Source of the DNA: SIG565 sp045590755
Lineage (GTDB): Bacteria; Bacillota; Clostridia; Oscillospirales; Acutalibacteraceae
DNA length: 64,000 bases
NCBI GenBank assembly: GCA_045590755.1
Contig: JAZNRP010000020.1
Location: 8,045 to 72,044 of the forward strand
Reading direction: 5' to 3'
The notes under the pieces: model-generated
Seen by the model: only the letters and a program-made list of their open reading frames with translations
Database searches by the model: none
Told to the model about the DNA's origin: nothing
Program-made: the position numbers and the translations under genes
Shown: positions 41,985 through 50,620 of the stretch, one piece after another
Numbering within the stretch: position 1 is the first letter of the stretch
How the letters are laid out: each line of letters begins with the position of its first letter

Positions 41985-42719
41985 CTAATAAATAACTTTA
42001 TTTAAATACAAGCCATGCGGCGCCAATGTCGGCCCTGCTGAATTTCTGTCTTTTGAATTAATAATTTCTACCGTTTTTTCGGGGTCAATTCTGCCATAAG
42101 ACACTTCCAAAGCAGTACCAGCAATAATACGAACCATATTATATAAAAATCCGTCTGCGGTAATACTTAAGGTAACTATATCACCGTCACGAACTACCTT
42201 ACAGTCGATTACTGTCCTTACAGTGTCTTTAACAGTTCTTTTTGATGAAGAAAATCCGCAAAAATCATAAGTACCAATAATATTTTTGCAAAAAACATTC
42301 ATCTTGTCTACATCTAACCTTTTTGGTACATATAAGGCATATCTTTGTAAAAACGGATTGCGCACCCTACCGTCAAAAAACTTATAAATGTATGTTTTTC
42401 CAATAGCATTGTATCTTGCGTGGAAATCGTCCGCAACTAATAAGCAGTCAAGCACCGAAATATCTCTTGGTAAAATTGCATTTAGTCCATTTATAAATGC
42501 AATACAGGGTAAATCAAGGGAAGTATCAAAATGGCAGTAAAACTCATTAGCATGAACACCGGCGTCGGTTCTGCTGCATCCCGTTACCGAAACGGCTTCT
42601 ACACACATTTGCGCTAATGCGTCACAAAGCTTCTCTTGAATTGTGATACCATTCGGTTGAACCTGCCAACCGTGATAGGCAGTTCCGTCGTATGAAATTT
42701 TAAGCAGATATCTTGCCAT
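41985..42719 (-). CDS. truA: tRNA pseudouridine(38-40) synthase TruA
   Basis: TruA modifies uridines 38-40 in the anticodon stem of many tRNAs. The catalytic Asp lies in CSRTDAGVHA, with the family blocks SYDGTAYHGWQVQPNG at the N-terminus and FLYNMVRIIAGTALEV near the C-terminus. Length 244 is normal. It directly follows ecfT, the ecfA1-ecfA2-ecfT-truA order seen across Firmicutes, normally behind ribosomal protein genes. Confidence 0.96.
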   Translation of the reverse strand: MARYLLKISYDGTAYHGWQVQPNGITIQEKLCDALAQMCVEAVSVTGCSRTDAGVHANEFYCHFDTSLDLPCIAFINGLNAILPRDISVLDCLLVADDFHARYNAIGKTYIYKFFDGRVRNPFLQRYALYVPKRLDVDKMNVFCKNIIGTYDFCGFSSSKRTVKDTVRTVIDCKVVRDGDIVTLSITADGFLYNMVRIIAGTALEVSYGRIDPEKTVEIINSKDRNSAGPTLAPHGLYLNKVIY

Positions 42720-42732
42720 AACGAATACACTC

Positions 42733-43548
42733 TCACAATAAATTAATCAGGAAAACTGCCGCGCAGCATATTACCACCGTTATCACTGCGCAAATATCGC
42801 GGGAACAAATTTTTAAAACCTTCATTCGCGTCCGACCGACTCCACCGTTATAGCAACGGCTTTCCATGGCTTCCGCTAACTCGTAAGCGCGGCGAACCGA
42901 TGAAATAAGCAACGGAATTAAAATAGGAATTATTGCCTTTATTCTGTCCTTTAGTTTTCCGTTTTCAAAATCGGCTCCACGGGCCTTCTGGGCGCTTATG
43001 ATTTTATCGGTTTCTTCAACAAGCGTCGGAATAAAACGAAGAGCTATTGTCATCATCATTGACATAGCGTGAACGGCAGTGCCAAGACCTATAAATTTTA
43101 GCGGAGATAAAAGCCTTTCAATAGCATCGGTTAAATCGTTAGGTGTTGTAGTATAGGTAAGGGTTGAGCCGATAAGTATTAAAAGAATAACCCTGCTACC
43201 CATAAATACCGAGCGTGTAATACCGCCGACGGTAATCTTTATCTTCCAATATTCAAGTAAAACGGTGCCATCTGTTGTATACAGTAAATTTAGCAGCATC
43301 GTAATAATTATAATCGGAATAATCACCTTTAAATTCTTTAAATAAACCTTTAAAGGAATCCTTGTTGCTAACAATAAAGCAAATATGCCCACTGCCAAAA
43401 ACGATAAGGAAAAAAGATTTGAAGCGCAGAAAATAATAATTAGAATAGTGAGCAACAAGCAAAGCTTCACCCGCGGGTCAAGGTTATGAATTAAAGAACC
43501 CGTTGGTAAATACTGACCTAATGTAAAATCTTTAATCAATATTTTCAC
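42733..43548 (-). CDS. ecfT: ECF transporter transmembrane component EcfT
   Basis: EcfT couples the two ATPases to interchangeable substrate-binding S components for vitamins and metals. It has about six hydrophobic spans and the two conserved Ala-Arg-Gly-type coupling motifs (AQKARGADF and AMESRCYNGG, where the second has Ser-Arg-Cys instead of Ala-Arg-Gly). Length 271 is usual. It overlaps ecfA2 by 17 bases. No S component gene is nearby, consistent with a shared general module. Confidence 0.93.
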   Translation of the reverse strand: MKILIKDFTLGQYLPTGSLIHNLDPRVKLCLLLTILIIIFCASNLFSLSFLAVGIFALLLATRIPLKVYLKNLKVIIPIIIITMLLNLLYTTDGTVLLEYWKIKITVGGITRSVFMGSRVILLILIGSTLTYTTTPNDLTDAIERLLSPLKFIGLGTAVHAMSMMMTIALRFIPTLVEETDKIISAQKARGADFENGKLKDRIKAIIPILIPLLISSVRRAYELAEAMESRCYNGGVGRTRMKVLKICSRDICAVITVVICCAAVFLINLL

Positions 43549-44398
43549 CGCCTTTTTTAAGGGATGAAACCGCTTTTACCGCTTCTTCAACAGTAATTAT
43601 ATCTTGCGGTAAATCAAAACCTTTTTCAATAAGACCGTGAATTATACGGGTAATCTGCGGTACTGCAAGTCCAATACTCTCAAGTTCTGCACGGCGTGAA
43701 AAAACCATTTTGGGAGTATCAAACATTACCACCTTACCTTTACTCAGTACAAGTACCTTATCGGCAAGTACGGCAATATCTTCCATAGAGTGAGAAACAA
43801 CAAAAACCGTTGCATTGTTCTCATCTCTGTAATTCTTCATAATCTGCATAACAGTGCGACGACCTTCGGGGTCAAGACCTGCCGTTGGCTCATCAAATGC
43901 TATTATCTCGGGTTTCATTGCAAGAACACCCGCTATTGCAACACGCCTTTTTTCACCGCCCGATAAATCAAAAGGTGAACGCTCAAGATAATTTTTTGGA
44001 ATACCTACGCTTCTGGTTGCAGTTAAAACAGCATTCTTTATTTCTTCATCAGTAAGCCCCATATTTTTAGGGCCAAACGAAACATCCCTAAATACAGTTT
44101 CATCAAACAGTTGATATTCAGGGTACTGAAAAACAAGTCCAATTTTTGAGCGAATATCTTTAATTTTCTTTAGGTCATCCCATATATCTTTTCCACAGTA
44201 AAAAATCTTGCCGTCTGATGGACGAATAAGCCCGTTCAAATGTTGAACAAGCGTAGATTTGCCCGAGCCTGTATGACCGATTATACCGATAATTTCGCCC
44301 TTTTCTGCCGAAAAACTGATATTCTCTATAGCGTCCTTTTTTACCGGCAGGTCGGTATTATAGGCATATGTTAAATTTTCGACCTTAATAACAGTCAA
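43532..44398 (-). CDS. ecfA2: ECF transporter ATPase EcfA2
   Basis: This ABC ATPase has Walker A GHTGSGKST, Q-loop region FQYPEYQLF, signature DLSGGEKRRVAIAG, Walker B IIAFDEPTAGLD and a His switch in VSHSMEDIA, the EcfA' pattern. I take the TTG at 44398 as start (MTVIKVENLTY), with GGAGGAAG a few bases upstream in the end of ecfA1; a TTG at 44413 is also in frame. About 288 residues. It overlaps or abuts its partners. Confidence 0.94.
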   Translation of the reverse strand: MTVIKVENLTYAYNTDLPVKKDAIENISFSAEKGEIIGIIGHTGSGKSTLVQHLNGLIRPSDGKIFYCGKDIWDDLKKIKDIRSKIGLVFQYPEYQLFDETVFRDVSFGPKNMGLTDEEIKNAVLTATRSVGIPKNYLERSPFDLSGGEKRRVAIAGVLAMKPEIIAFDEPTAGLDPEGRRTVMQIMKNYRDENNATVFVVSHSMEDIAVLADKVLVLSKGKVVMFDTPKMVFSRRAELESIGLAVPQITRIIHGLIEKGFDLPQDIITVEEAVKAVSSLKKGGENID

Positions 44399-44400
44399 AA

Positions 44401-45252
44401 CTACTTCCTCCAACCTAAAGCCGCAGAAATTGCATCTACAGCACTCTCAACCGAAACAATTCCGGTGTCTACTTTAATATTTTCCCTTGACAGTCCGTAT
44501 AAAAATTCGGTTGTCTGTGGAACGGTTAAGCCGCATTTTTGAAGCGTATCAATATCACTGAACACAGTACTCGGCTTTCCGTCCTTTATTATTTTTCCGT
44601 CATCCATAACTAAAACACGGTCGGCAAACTCAGCCTCATCCATATAATGAGTAATTAAAACAACGGTAATTCCCTTTTCTTTATTTAAACTTCTTATTGT
44701 ATCAATAACTTCCTTGCGACCCGACGGGTCCAGCATAGCTGTTGGCTCATCAAGTACAACACACTCAGGCTCCATTGCAATAATTCCCGCAATTGCCACA
44801 CGCTGTTTTTGACCACCGGATAATTTATTTGGGGCAGATTGTCTGTAATCATACATACCAACACTCTTTAAAGCGTTATCTACCCTTTTTCTTGTTTCTT
44901 GCGGGCTTAATCCTAAATTTTCCGGTCCAAATGCAACATCGTCTTCAACTACAGACGCAATTAACTGGTTATCGGGATTCTGAAATACAAGACCTACTGT
45001 TTTTTTAATTTCAATATCTTTTTCTGTTGTCTGTGTGGAGATGCCGTTAATTTCCACAGTACCTGAAGTTGGCTTATGAAGCCCGTTCAACAGCTTTGCG
45101 AGTGTTGACTTTCCTGAGCCGTTATGACCTAAAATAACAGTAAAACTGCCACGATTAATTGACAAATTAAGACCGTCAATAACCGTCTGTTTACCAATGT
45201 CTTCATCGTTATATTCGTAAACAAGATTTTTAATTTCAATAATGTTTTCCAT
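44401..45252 (-). CDS. ecfA1: ECF transporter ATPase EcfA1
   Basis: The partner ATPase has Walker A GHNGSGKST, FQNPDNQLIASVVEDDVAFG (the extended Q-loop sequence of EcfA), signature KLSGGQKQRVAIAG, Walker B CVVLDEPTAMLD and ITHYMDEA. At 283 residues it is normal. It lies 2 bases after the methyltransferase stop and forms the heterodimer with EcfA2. Confidence 0.94.
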   Translation of the reverse strand: MENIIEIKNLVYEYNDEDIGKQTVIDGLNLSINRGSFTVILGHNGSGKSTLAKLLNGLHKPTSGTVEINGISTQTTEKDIEIKKTVGLVFQNPDNQLIASVVEDDVAFGPENLGLSPQETRKRVDNALKSVGMYDYRQSAPNKLSGGQKQRVAIAGIIAMEPECVVLDEPTAMLDPSGRKEVIDTIRSLNKEKGITVVLITHYMDEAEFADRVLVMDDGKIIKDGKPSTVFSDIDTLQKCGLTVPQTTEFLYGLSRENIKVDTGIVSVESAVDAISAALGWRK

Positions 45253-45254
45253 TA

Positions 45255-46124
45255 TTACTTTTCACCAATCCAAATTGTAGTGTTACCGCACGGCAACACT
45301 AATGGTTTATTTGTAATTTTAAGACCGATTTCTTCGGTGTATACAGCCTGTCCTTTACCTTTTGAGATATAAATTTCAGTAAGGTAATTAAGAATAGTCG
45401 GCGAAAGGCCTGTTGTGTAGGAATTAAGGAAGAAGAAAAGCGGATTATCACTTAATAGCTTACCCGTCTCAGATAAAAGCTCCGAAATTTGTTCCTCAAG
45501 CTTCCAAATTTCCCCATCAGGTCCGCGACCATAGGACGGCGGGTCCATAATTATAGCGTCATATTTGTTACCGCGACGAATTTCTCTTTTAACAAACTTA
45601 AGGCAGTCATCAACCAGCCATCTTACAGGTCGGTCACCGACACCTGATGCGGTGGCATTTTCCTTTGCCCACTGTACCATACCGCGAGACGCATCAACAT
45701 GGGTTACTTCTGCCCCTGCTTTAAGACAGGCAACGGTAGCGCCGCCCGTATAGGCAAATAGGTTTAATACCTTGATTTTTCTGCCTGAATTTTTAATTAA
45801 ATCCATAGCAAGCGCCCAGTTAACTGCCTGTTCGGGAAAAAGTCCTGTATGCTTAAAGCCCATAGGTTTTAAGCGGAAGGTTAAAGCTCTATATTTAATA
45901 CTCCAGACATCAGGTACCTTCTTTAAGGTTTCCCAGTGTCCCCCACCTGAATTTGAACGGTGATATTTTGCGTGAGCAGTATTCCAACGCTTATCGTTCT
46001 TTGTGCCGTTCCACATAACCGTCGGGTCGGGACGAATTAAAATTATATCGCCCCAACGCTCCAATCTCTCTCCAGCATCAGCATCTATGAGTTCATAATC
46101 TTTAAAATCTGTGGCAAATCGCAT
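45255..46124 (-). CDS. SAM-dependent methyltransferase, RlmI-like class I
   Basis: The 289-residue protein has the Rossmann methyltransferase motif I in VLNLFAYTGGATVACLKAGA, motif II around EVTHVDASRGMVQWA, and DPPSYGRGPDGE, the (D/N)PPY-like motif of the RlmI/RlmK family that methylates RNA bases. It lacks the N-terminal PUA domain of RlmI, and the N-terminal ~80 residues are a short beta domain. An rRNA target is likely but not shown. It lies 11 bases after ruvB and 2 before ecfA1. Confidence 0.82.
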   Translation of the reverse strand: MRFATDFKDYELIDADAGERLERWGDIILIRPDPTVMWNGTKNDKRWNTAHAKYHRSNSGGGHWETLKKVPDVWSIKYRALTFRLKPMGFKHTGLFPEQAVNWALAMDLIKNSGRKIKVLNLFAYTGGATVACLKAGAEVTHVDASRGMVQWAKENATASGVGDRPVRWLVDDCLKFVKREIRRGNKYDAIIMDPPSYGRGPDGEIWKLEEQISELLSETGKLLSDNPLFFFLNSYTTGLSPTILNYLTEIYISKGKGQAVYTEEIGLKITNKPLVLPCGNTTIWIGEK

Positions 46125-46135
46125 AATTGTTTCCT

Positions 46136-47176
46136 TTAAATTATCGGTTGTTGTAAACCCTTATTATCATTAAGCTTAATTCCTAAATGCTCATAAGCCA
46201 GTCCCGTTACACATCGGCCGCGTGTTGTACGCGATAAAAAGCCAATCTGCATTAAATATGGCTCATAAACATCTTCAATAGTTATACTTTCTTCACCCAA
46301 AGCGGCGGCAAGTGTGTCAAGACCAACAGGTCCGCCGTTATAGACATTGATAATGGTTGACAGCATTCTTCTGTCAAACTCATCAAGCCCTAACTCATCA
46401 ATTTCAAATCTCTCAAGCGCTTTTCTTGCGACTTCTTCGTTAATAGCTCCATCAAACTCGATTTGTGCTATATCGCGTACACGCTTTAACAGTCTGTTAG
46501 CAATACGCGGTGTGCCGCGTGAACGGGAAGCAATTTCCAAAGCGCCGTTATTATCAATTTCAATACCAAGAATACCCGCAGAGCGCTTTATAATCTCGGC
46601 CAACTGCTCGGGGGTATAAAGCTCAAGTCTTAGCAGTACACCAAATCTATCACGAAGCGGAGCTGTTAATTGACCCGAACGGGTTGTAGCACCCACTAAA
46701 GTAAAGTGCGGTAAATCAAGTCGTATTGAACGGGCAGACGGTCCTTTACCGATAATAATATCAACCGAAAAGTCTTCCATAGCAGGATAAAGTATTTCTT
46801 CAACACTGCGAGAAAGTCGATGGATTTCATCAATAAATAAAACATCGCCTTCGTTAAGATTAGTCAGAATGGCTACCAAATCTCCCTGTTTTTCAATGGC
46901 AGGCCCCGATGTTACACGGCAATTTACACCCATTTCTCTTGCAATAATGCCCGAAAGTGTTGTTTTACCTAGTCCAGGTGGGCCGTATAATAAAACATGG
47001 TCCAAAGACTCTTTACGCATCAAGGCCGCTTTAATATAAATTGACAAATTCTCCTTAACCTTGTCCTGTCCTATATATTCATTAAGCGTTTTAGGTCTGA
47101 GAGAAATTTCAACATCGGCATCGTCTGCCACAAATTCAGGAGCCATTATTCTGTTTTCAAAATCCATTTCTTCCAT
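46136..47176 (-). CDS. ruvB: Holliday junction helicase RuvB
   Basis: RuvB is the hexameric AAA+ motor for branch migration. Motifs are LRPKTLNEYIGQDKVKENL, Walker A YGPPGLGKTTL, Walker B VLFIDEIHRLSR, sensor 1 LVGATTRSGQLTAPLRDRFG and the winged-helix C-terminus ending RTTRGRCVTGLAYEHLG. Length 346 is normal. It is 3 bases from ruvA. Confidence 0.97.
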   Translation of the reverse strand: MEEMDFENRIMAPEFVADDADVEISLRPKTLNEYIGQDKVKENLSIYIKAALMRKESLDHVLLYGPPGLGKTTLSGIIAREMGVNCRVTSGPAIEKQGDLVAILTNLNEGDVLFIDEIHRLSRSVEEILYPAMEDFSVDIIIGKGPSARSIRLDLPHFTLVGATTRSGQLTAPLRDRFGVLLRLELYTPEQLAEIIKRSAGILGIEIDNNGALEIASRSRGTPRIANRLLKRVRDIAQIEFDGAINEEVARKALERFEIDELGLDEFDRRMLSTIINVYNGGPVGLDTLAAALGEESITIEDVYEPYLMQIGFLSRTTRGRCVTGLAYEHLGIKLNDNKGLQQPII

Positions 47177-47179
47177 TTA

Positions 47180-47782
47180 CTACACCCGCCTTGCAAGTTC
47201 TTTTAACGCCGCTTTGATTATATCTTCTGTCGGAAGTGATGCATCCGCTTTGGCCACCGCAACAGAAGCTTCGGTTTGTGAATAACCAAGTGTTACTAAA
47301 GCCGCAATTGCTTGCTTTACATTACTGTCGTCTGCGGCGCCGACTGTCACGGCTACATCACTTACAGTCGTACCGCCAAAGGATTTAACCTTGTCTTTCA
47401 GTTCAAGCACAATTCTTTGCGCTAATTTGTTACCGACACCCGAAGCCGCCGTAAGTGACTTTGAGTCACCCGTGGCAATAAACAGCATAATTTTATCGGG
47501 CGCAAATTCCGAAAGCAGAGCGATACCCATTTTGGGTCCTACGCCGCTTACCGAAATTAACATTTTAAAGCAATCAAGTTCTTCTACACTGTAAAAACCG
47601 TAAAGGTCGATTGCATCTTCCTTTACCGACATAAAGGTGTGCAAAAAAATGTCTGAATTAATTCTTGGAAGTTTAGAAAAAGTGTTATAGCCGATATTAC
47701 ATCTGAAACCGACGCCGCCGCATTCAATAATTGCGGTGTCCTTATCACTGTAAATAAGCTTACCGTTTAATGAACTTATCAT
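47180..47782 (-). CDS. ruvA: Holliday junction DNA-binding protein RuvA
   Basis: The OB-fold domain (residues 1-63, starting MISSLNGKLIYSDKDTAIIE) is followed by the two helix-hairpin-helix motifs of domain II (LISVSGVGPKMGIALLS and ASGVGNKLAQRIVLELK) and domain III that binds RuvB (last 50 residues). Length 200 is normal. Its ATG overlaps the ruvC stop by 4 bases. Confidence 0.96.
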   Translation of the reverse strand: MISSLNGKLIYSDKDTAIIECGGVGFRCNIGYNTFSKLPRINSDIFLHTFMSVKEDAIDLYGFYSVEELDCFKMLISVSGVGPKMGIALLSEFAPDKIMLFIATGDSKSLTAASGVGNKLAQRIVLELKDKVKSFGGTTVSDVAVTVGAADDSNVKQAIAALVTLGYSQTEASVAVAKADASLPTEDIIKAALKELARRV

Positions 47783-48294
47783 ACTCTTCCCTCCGAACTG
47801 ATTTTACCGTAAGATGATGCCGCATAGTGCGAATGGCAAATTGCAATAGCCAACGCGTCGGCAGTATCATCGGGCTTTGGTACCTTACTTAAATTTAAAA
47901 TGTGCTTTACCATTTCCTGCACTTGCCTTTTTTCCGCCCGGCCGTACCCTGTTACCGCTTGTTTAACCTGCAACGGTGTGTACTGATACACAGGTACATT
48001 TTTGAGCCGTGCGGCAAGTACAATAACACCTCGTGCCTGCGCGACATCAATAGCCGTTGTGGCATTGGTATTAAAGTACAGTTTTTCAATTGACAAAGCA
48101 TCAGGCTTGTACTTGTCAATTATCATTGAAATTTCATTAAAAATTTTATCAAGTCGGTCACTGAATAATTCCTTCGCATCTGTCAATACTGCACCGTATT
48201 CAATTGGTTTAAAGCGAACATTATCAAAAGATACTACGCCGTAACCGATAATAGCGTAACCGGGGTCAATACCCAAAACTACCAAAAGTATCAC
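47779..48294 (-). CDS. ruvC: Holliday junction resolvase RuvC
   Basis: RuvC cuts Holliday junctions as a dimer. The catalytic acids are in VLGIDPGYA (N-terminus), SIEKLYF (Glu) and PKPDDTADALAIAICH (two Asp). The start is uncertain: GTG at 48294 gives MILLVVLG, a TTG three codons on would give MVVLG. It is the first gene of an eleven-gene run down to clp with overlaps or gaps of at most 29 bases. Confidence 0.94.
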   Translation of the reverse strand: MILLVVLGIDPGYAIIGYGVVSFDNVRFKPIEYGAVLTDAKELFSDRLDKIFNEISMIIDKYKPDALSIEKLYFNTNATTAIDVAQARGVIVLAARLKNVPVYQYTPLQVKQAVTGYGRAEKRQVQEMVKHILNLSKVPKPDDTADALAIAICHSHYAASSYGKISSEGRV

Positions 48295-48320
48295 TTACCA
48301 TCCAAAATATAATTATAATA

Positions 48321-48349
48321 ATTATATCACATTAGGTTAGATACGGCAA
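48321..48349 (-). promoter_or_regulatory. Promoter of the ruvCAB-ecf-truA-clp run
   Basis: On the minus strand TTGCCG (48349-48344) and TATAAT (48326-48321) are 17 bases apart, with TGA just before the -10 giving an extended -10. From 48350 to 48490 the sequence is AT-rich with the palindrome TTGTTAACAA (48383-48392) and no other feature I can support. Confidence 0.7.
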
Positions 48350-48496
48350 CAGTTTTATGAAATATATGCCAAAATTATTTATTTGTTAACAAAGTTAGAT
48401 TTTTACAGAAAAACGGAGAAAAATTAAGTAAAAAAGAGTTTATTAAATTACTGCTCAAAAACATTAGGTTTTTTCCGTATTTTTTAGAAAAAAGTG

Positions 48497-48525
48497 TTGA
48501 CTTTTAACGGTTTTTGTTCTATATT
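48497..48525 (+). promoter_or_regulatory. Promoter of the potABCD operon
   Basis: TTGACT (48497-48502) and TATATT (48520-48525) are 17 bases apart, putting the start near 48532 and giving a leader of about 140 bases. Confidence 0.75.
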
Positions 48526-48545
48526 AACCATGAATGTAATTTCAA

Positions 48546-48661
48546 GATAACAGCTAATCATTTTTGATTATAAAACTCTTTGCGGAGGCTGTTATTAGCG
48601 ATTTTACATGCAATATAATCAACCAAAATGTTGGTTTATTGCCTAAATTCCGCAAAGGGGG
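48546..48661 (+). ncRNA. Structured potA leader, candidate riboswitch
   Basis: P1: ATAACAGC (48547-48554) with GCTGTTAT (48588-48595), 8 perfect bp extendable to 10. P2 inside it: TAATCA/TGATTA (48555-48570). P3: GCAATA (48610-48615) with TATTGC (48637-48642) continuing as AACCAA/TTGGTT around AATG. A long pairing CTTTGCGGA (48578-48586, in the P1 loop) with TCCGCAAAG (48649-48657) makes a pseudoknot, extendable through 48659, that covers the Shine-Dalgarno sequence AAAGGGGG of potA. I recognise no known riboswitch class. Confidence 0.55.
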
Positions 48662-48671
48662 ATGCTTTTGT

Positions 48672-49796
48672 ATGCAAAACAACAACAAAATAATTGAGTT
48701 AAAGGACATTTCGGTGGTCTTTGACGGCGAGACAGTGCTTAATAATCTTTGTCTTGAAATTGCAGACAAAGAATTTATCACCTTACTCGGTCCGTCGGGA
48801 TGTGGAAAAACTACAACGCTTCGCATAATTGCGGGCTTTGTTGAGCCTGATACGGGCGATGTTCTGTTTGACGGTAAAAAAATTAATGGTGTACCCGCTT
48901 ATAAAAGACAGGTTAACACCATTTTTCAGCGTTACGCCCTATTCCCACACCTTGATGTATATGAAAATATCGCTTTCGGTCTAAGGGTTAAAAAATTACC
49001 TGAAAAGGAAATTGACGCGAAGGTACGCGAAATGCTGTCTCTTGTTAACTTAACAGGACTTGAAAAGCGTAAAATTGATACTTTGTCGGGCGGTCAGCAG
49101 CAGCGTGTAGCTATTGCCCGTGCAATCGCAAACAATCCTAAGGTTTTATTACTTGATGAGCCACTTGCAGCGCTTGATTTAAAGCTCCGTAAAGATATGC
49201 AGAGTGAGCTTAAAAAGATTCAGCAGCAGCTTGGTATCACCTTTATTTTTGTTACCCACGACCAAGAAGAAGCTCTTTCTATGTCTGACCGCGTCGTTGT
49301 TATGGACGGCGGTAAAATCCAACAGGTCGGTACCCCGCAGGACATCTATAATGAGCCTAAAAATGCCTTTGTGGCCGATTTTATCGGCGAATCAAACATT
49401 CTTGACGGCGTTATGCTTGATGACTATTCTGCACAGTTTTCAGGCTCTGTATTTAAGTGTCTTGATGCTGGTTTTGAAAAAAACGAAAATGTTGATATTG
49501 TTGTAAGGCCCGAAGATGTTGATATTGTTCCCCCAGAAAAGGGAATGCTTCAGGGTACAGTTACTTCCATAACATTTTTAGGCGTTCATTACGAAATCAT
49601 TGTTGATATCGGCGGTTTTAAGTGGATGATACAGACAACCGATGAAAGTAAGGTTGGCGACAAGGTTGGATTATTTATTGAACCAGACGCTATTCATGTA
49701 ATGAAAAAGAGTGAATATTCCGGCAAATATGGTGACTATAGCTCTTACAGTGAAGAAATCGACCATCTCTCTGACACAGAGGAGGTCGAAAATTGA
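48672..49796 (+). CDS. potA: Spermidine/putrescine ABC transporter ATPase PotA
   Basis: PotA drives polyamine uptake. Walker A GPSGCGKTT, Q-loop FQRYALFPHLDV, signature TLSGGQQQRVAIAR, Walker B VLLLDEPLAALD and FVTHDQEEAL are complete, and a C-terminal TOBE domain (about residues 240-370) follows. The ATG at 48672 has AAAGGGGG at 48654-48661; in-frame codons further upstream lie in the leader structure and are not used. Length 374 is normal. It overlaps potB by 4 bases. Confidence 0.95.
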   Translation: MQNNNKIIELKDISVVFDGETVLNNLCLEIADKEFITLLGPSGCGKTTTLRIIAGFVEPDTGDVLFDGKKINGVPAYKRQVNTIFQRYALFPHLDVYENIAFGLRVKKLPEKEIDAKVREMLSLVNLTGLEKRKIDTLSGGQQQRVAIARAIANNPKVLLLDEPLAALDLKLRKDMQSELKKIQQQLGITFIFVTHDQEEALSMSDRVVVMDGGKIQQVGTPQDIYNEPKNAFVADFIGESNILDGVMLDDYSAQFSGSVFKCLDAGFEKNENVDIVVRPEDVDIVPPEKGMLQGTVTSITFLGVHYEIIVDIGGFKWMIQTTDESKVGDKVGLFIEPDAIHVMKKSEYSGKYGDYSSYSEEIDHLSDTEEVEN

Positions 49797-50620
49797 AAAA
49801 GAAAACACTTGGAAGCCGTTTAATTGCGGCACCTTATTTAATCTGGGCGGCAATATTTATTGTTGTTCCGCTTATTATGATGATTTACTATAGCTTCACC
49901 GACGCAAACGGGGTATTTACACTTGCTAATATTGCGTCATTAGGCAAATATAAAAAGGCTTTTTCTCTCTCGATTGCCTATGCATTAGTTGCAACGGTTG
50001 TTACTTTAATATTGGCATACCCACTTGCCTACTTTATGACCAAGCTTAAAATCAGTTCCCAAAAAATGATTCTTCTGATTGTTATTTTCCCGATGTGGAT
50101 GAATTTTCTAATCCGAACATATTCCTGGATTAGTATTCTGGCAAACACAGGTCTTATAAATAAATTTTTAGGCGCTTTAGGCATTGGACCGCTAAAACTG
50201 ATTAACACACCGGGCGCCATTATTCTCGGTATGGTATACGACTTTTTGCCTTATATGGTATTACCCATATATACAGTAATGAGTAAAATTGACCATTCGC
50301 TTTTGGAAGCGGCAGAAGACCTTGGTTCAAATGCTTTTCTAAAGCTCAAAAAAGTGATTTTTCCACTAAGCCTACCCGGTGTTATTTCGGGCATCACAAT
50401 GGTTTTTGTGCCATCGGTCAGTACCTTTTATATTTCACAAAAGCTTGGCGGAAACAAGACAATGCTTATAGGCGATGCCATTGAATATCTGTTTAATATC
50501 GGCCCTGAACACTATAATGTTGCTTCTTCCCTATCATTAGTGCTTATGGCGCTTATACTTATTTGTATGGCAATTATGAACAGATTTTCGGGTGAAGACG
50601 AGGAGGGTGTTATAATATGA
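49793..50620 (+). CDS. potB: Spermidine/putrescine permease PotB
   Basis: The 275-residue inner membrane protein has six hydrophobic spans and the binding-protein-dependent transport loop EAAEDLGSNAFLKLKKVIFPLSLPGV that contacts PotA. A TTG start overlaps the potA stop (TTGA), with GGAGG 7 bases upstream. It overlaps potC by 4 bases, so the operon is translated in a coupled series. Confidence 0.94.
   Translation: MKKKTLGSRLIAAPYLIWAAIFIVVPLIMMIYYSFTDANGVFTLANIASLGKYKKAFSLSIAYALVATVVTLILAYPLAYFMTKLKISSQKMILLIVIFPMWMNFLIRTYSWISILANTGLINKFLGALGIGPLKLINTPGAIILGMVYDFLPYMVLPIYTVMSKIDHSLLEAAEDLGSNAFLKLKKVIFPLSLPGVISGITMVFVPSVSTFYISQKLGGNKTMLIGDAIEYLFNIGPEHYNVASSLSLVLMALILICMAIMNRFSGEDEEGVII

Noticed and set aside
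46000..46620. Other long frames antisense to ruvB and to several other genes
   Set aside because: They lie wholly inside well-identified genes, lack ribosome-binding sites and show low-complexity Ser/Ile-rich translations typical of antisense shadows.
48564..48671. N-terminal extension of PotA from 48564
   Set aside because: The frame runs through the structured leader; the strong AAAGGGGG site and the family N-terminus both point to 48672.
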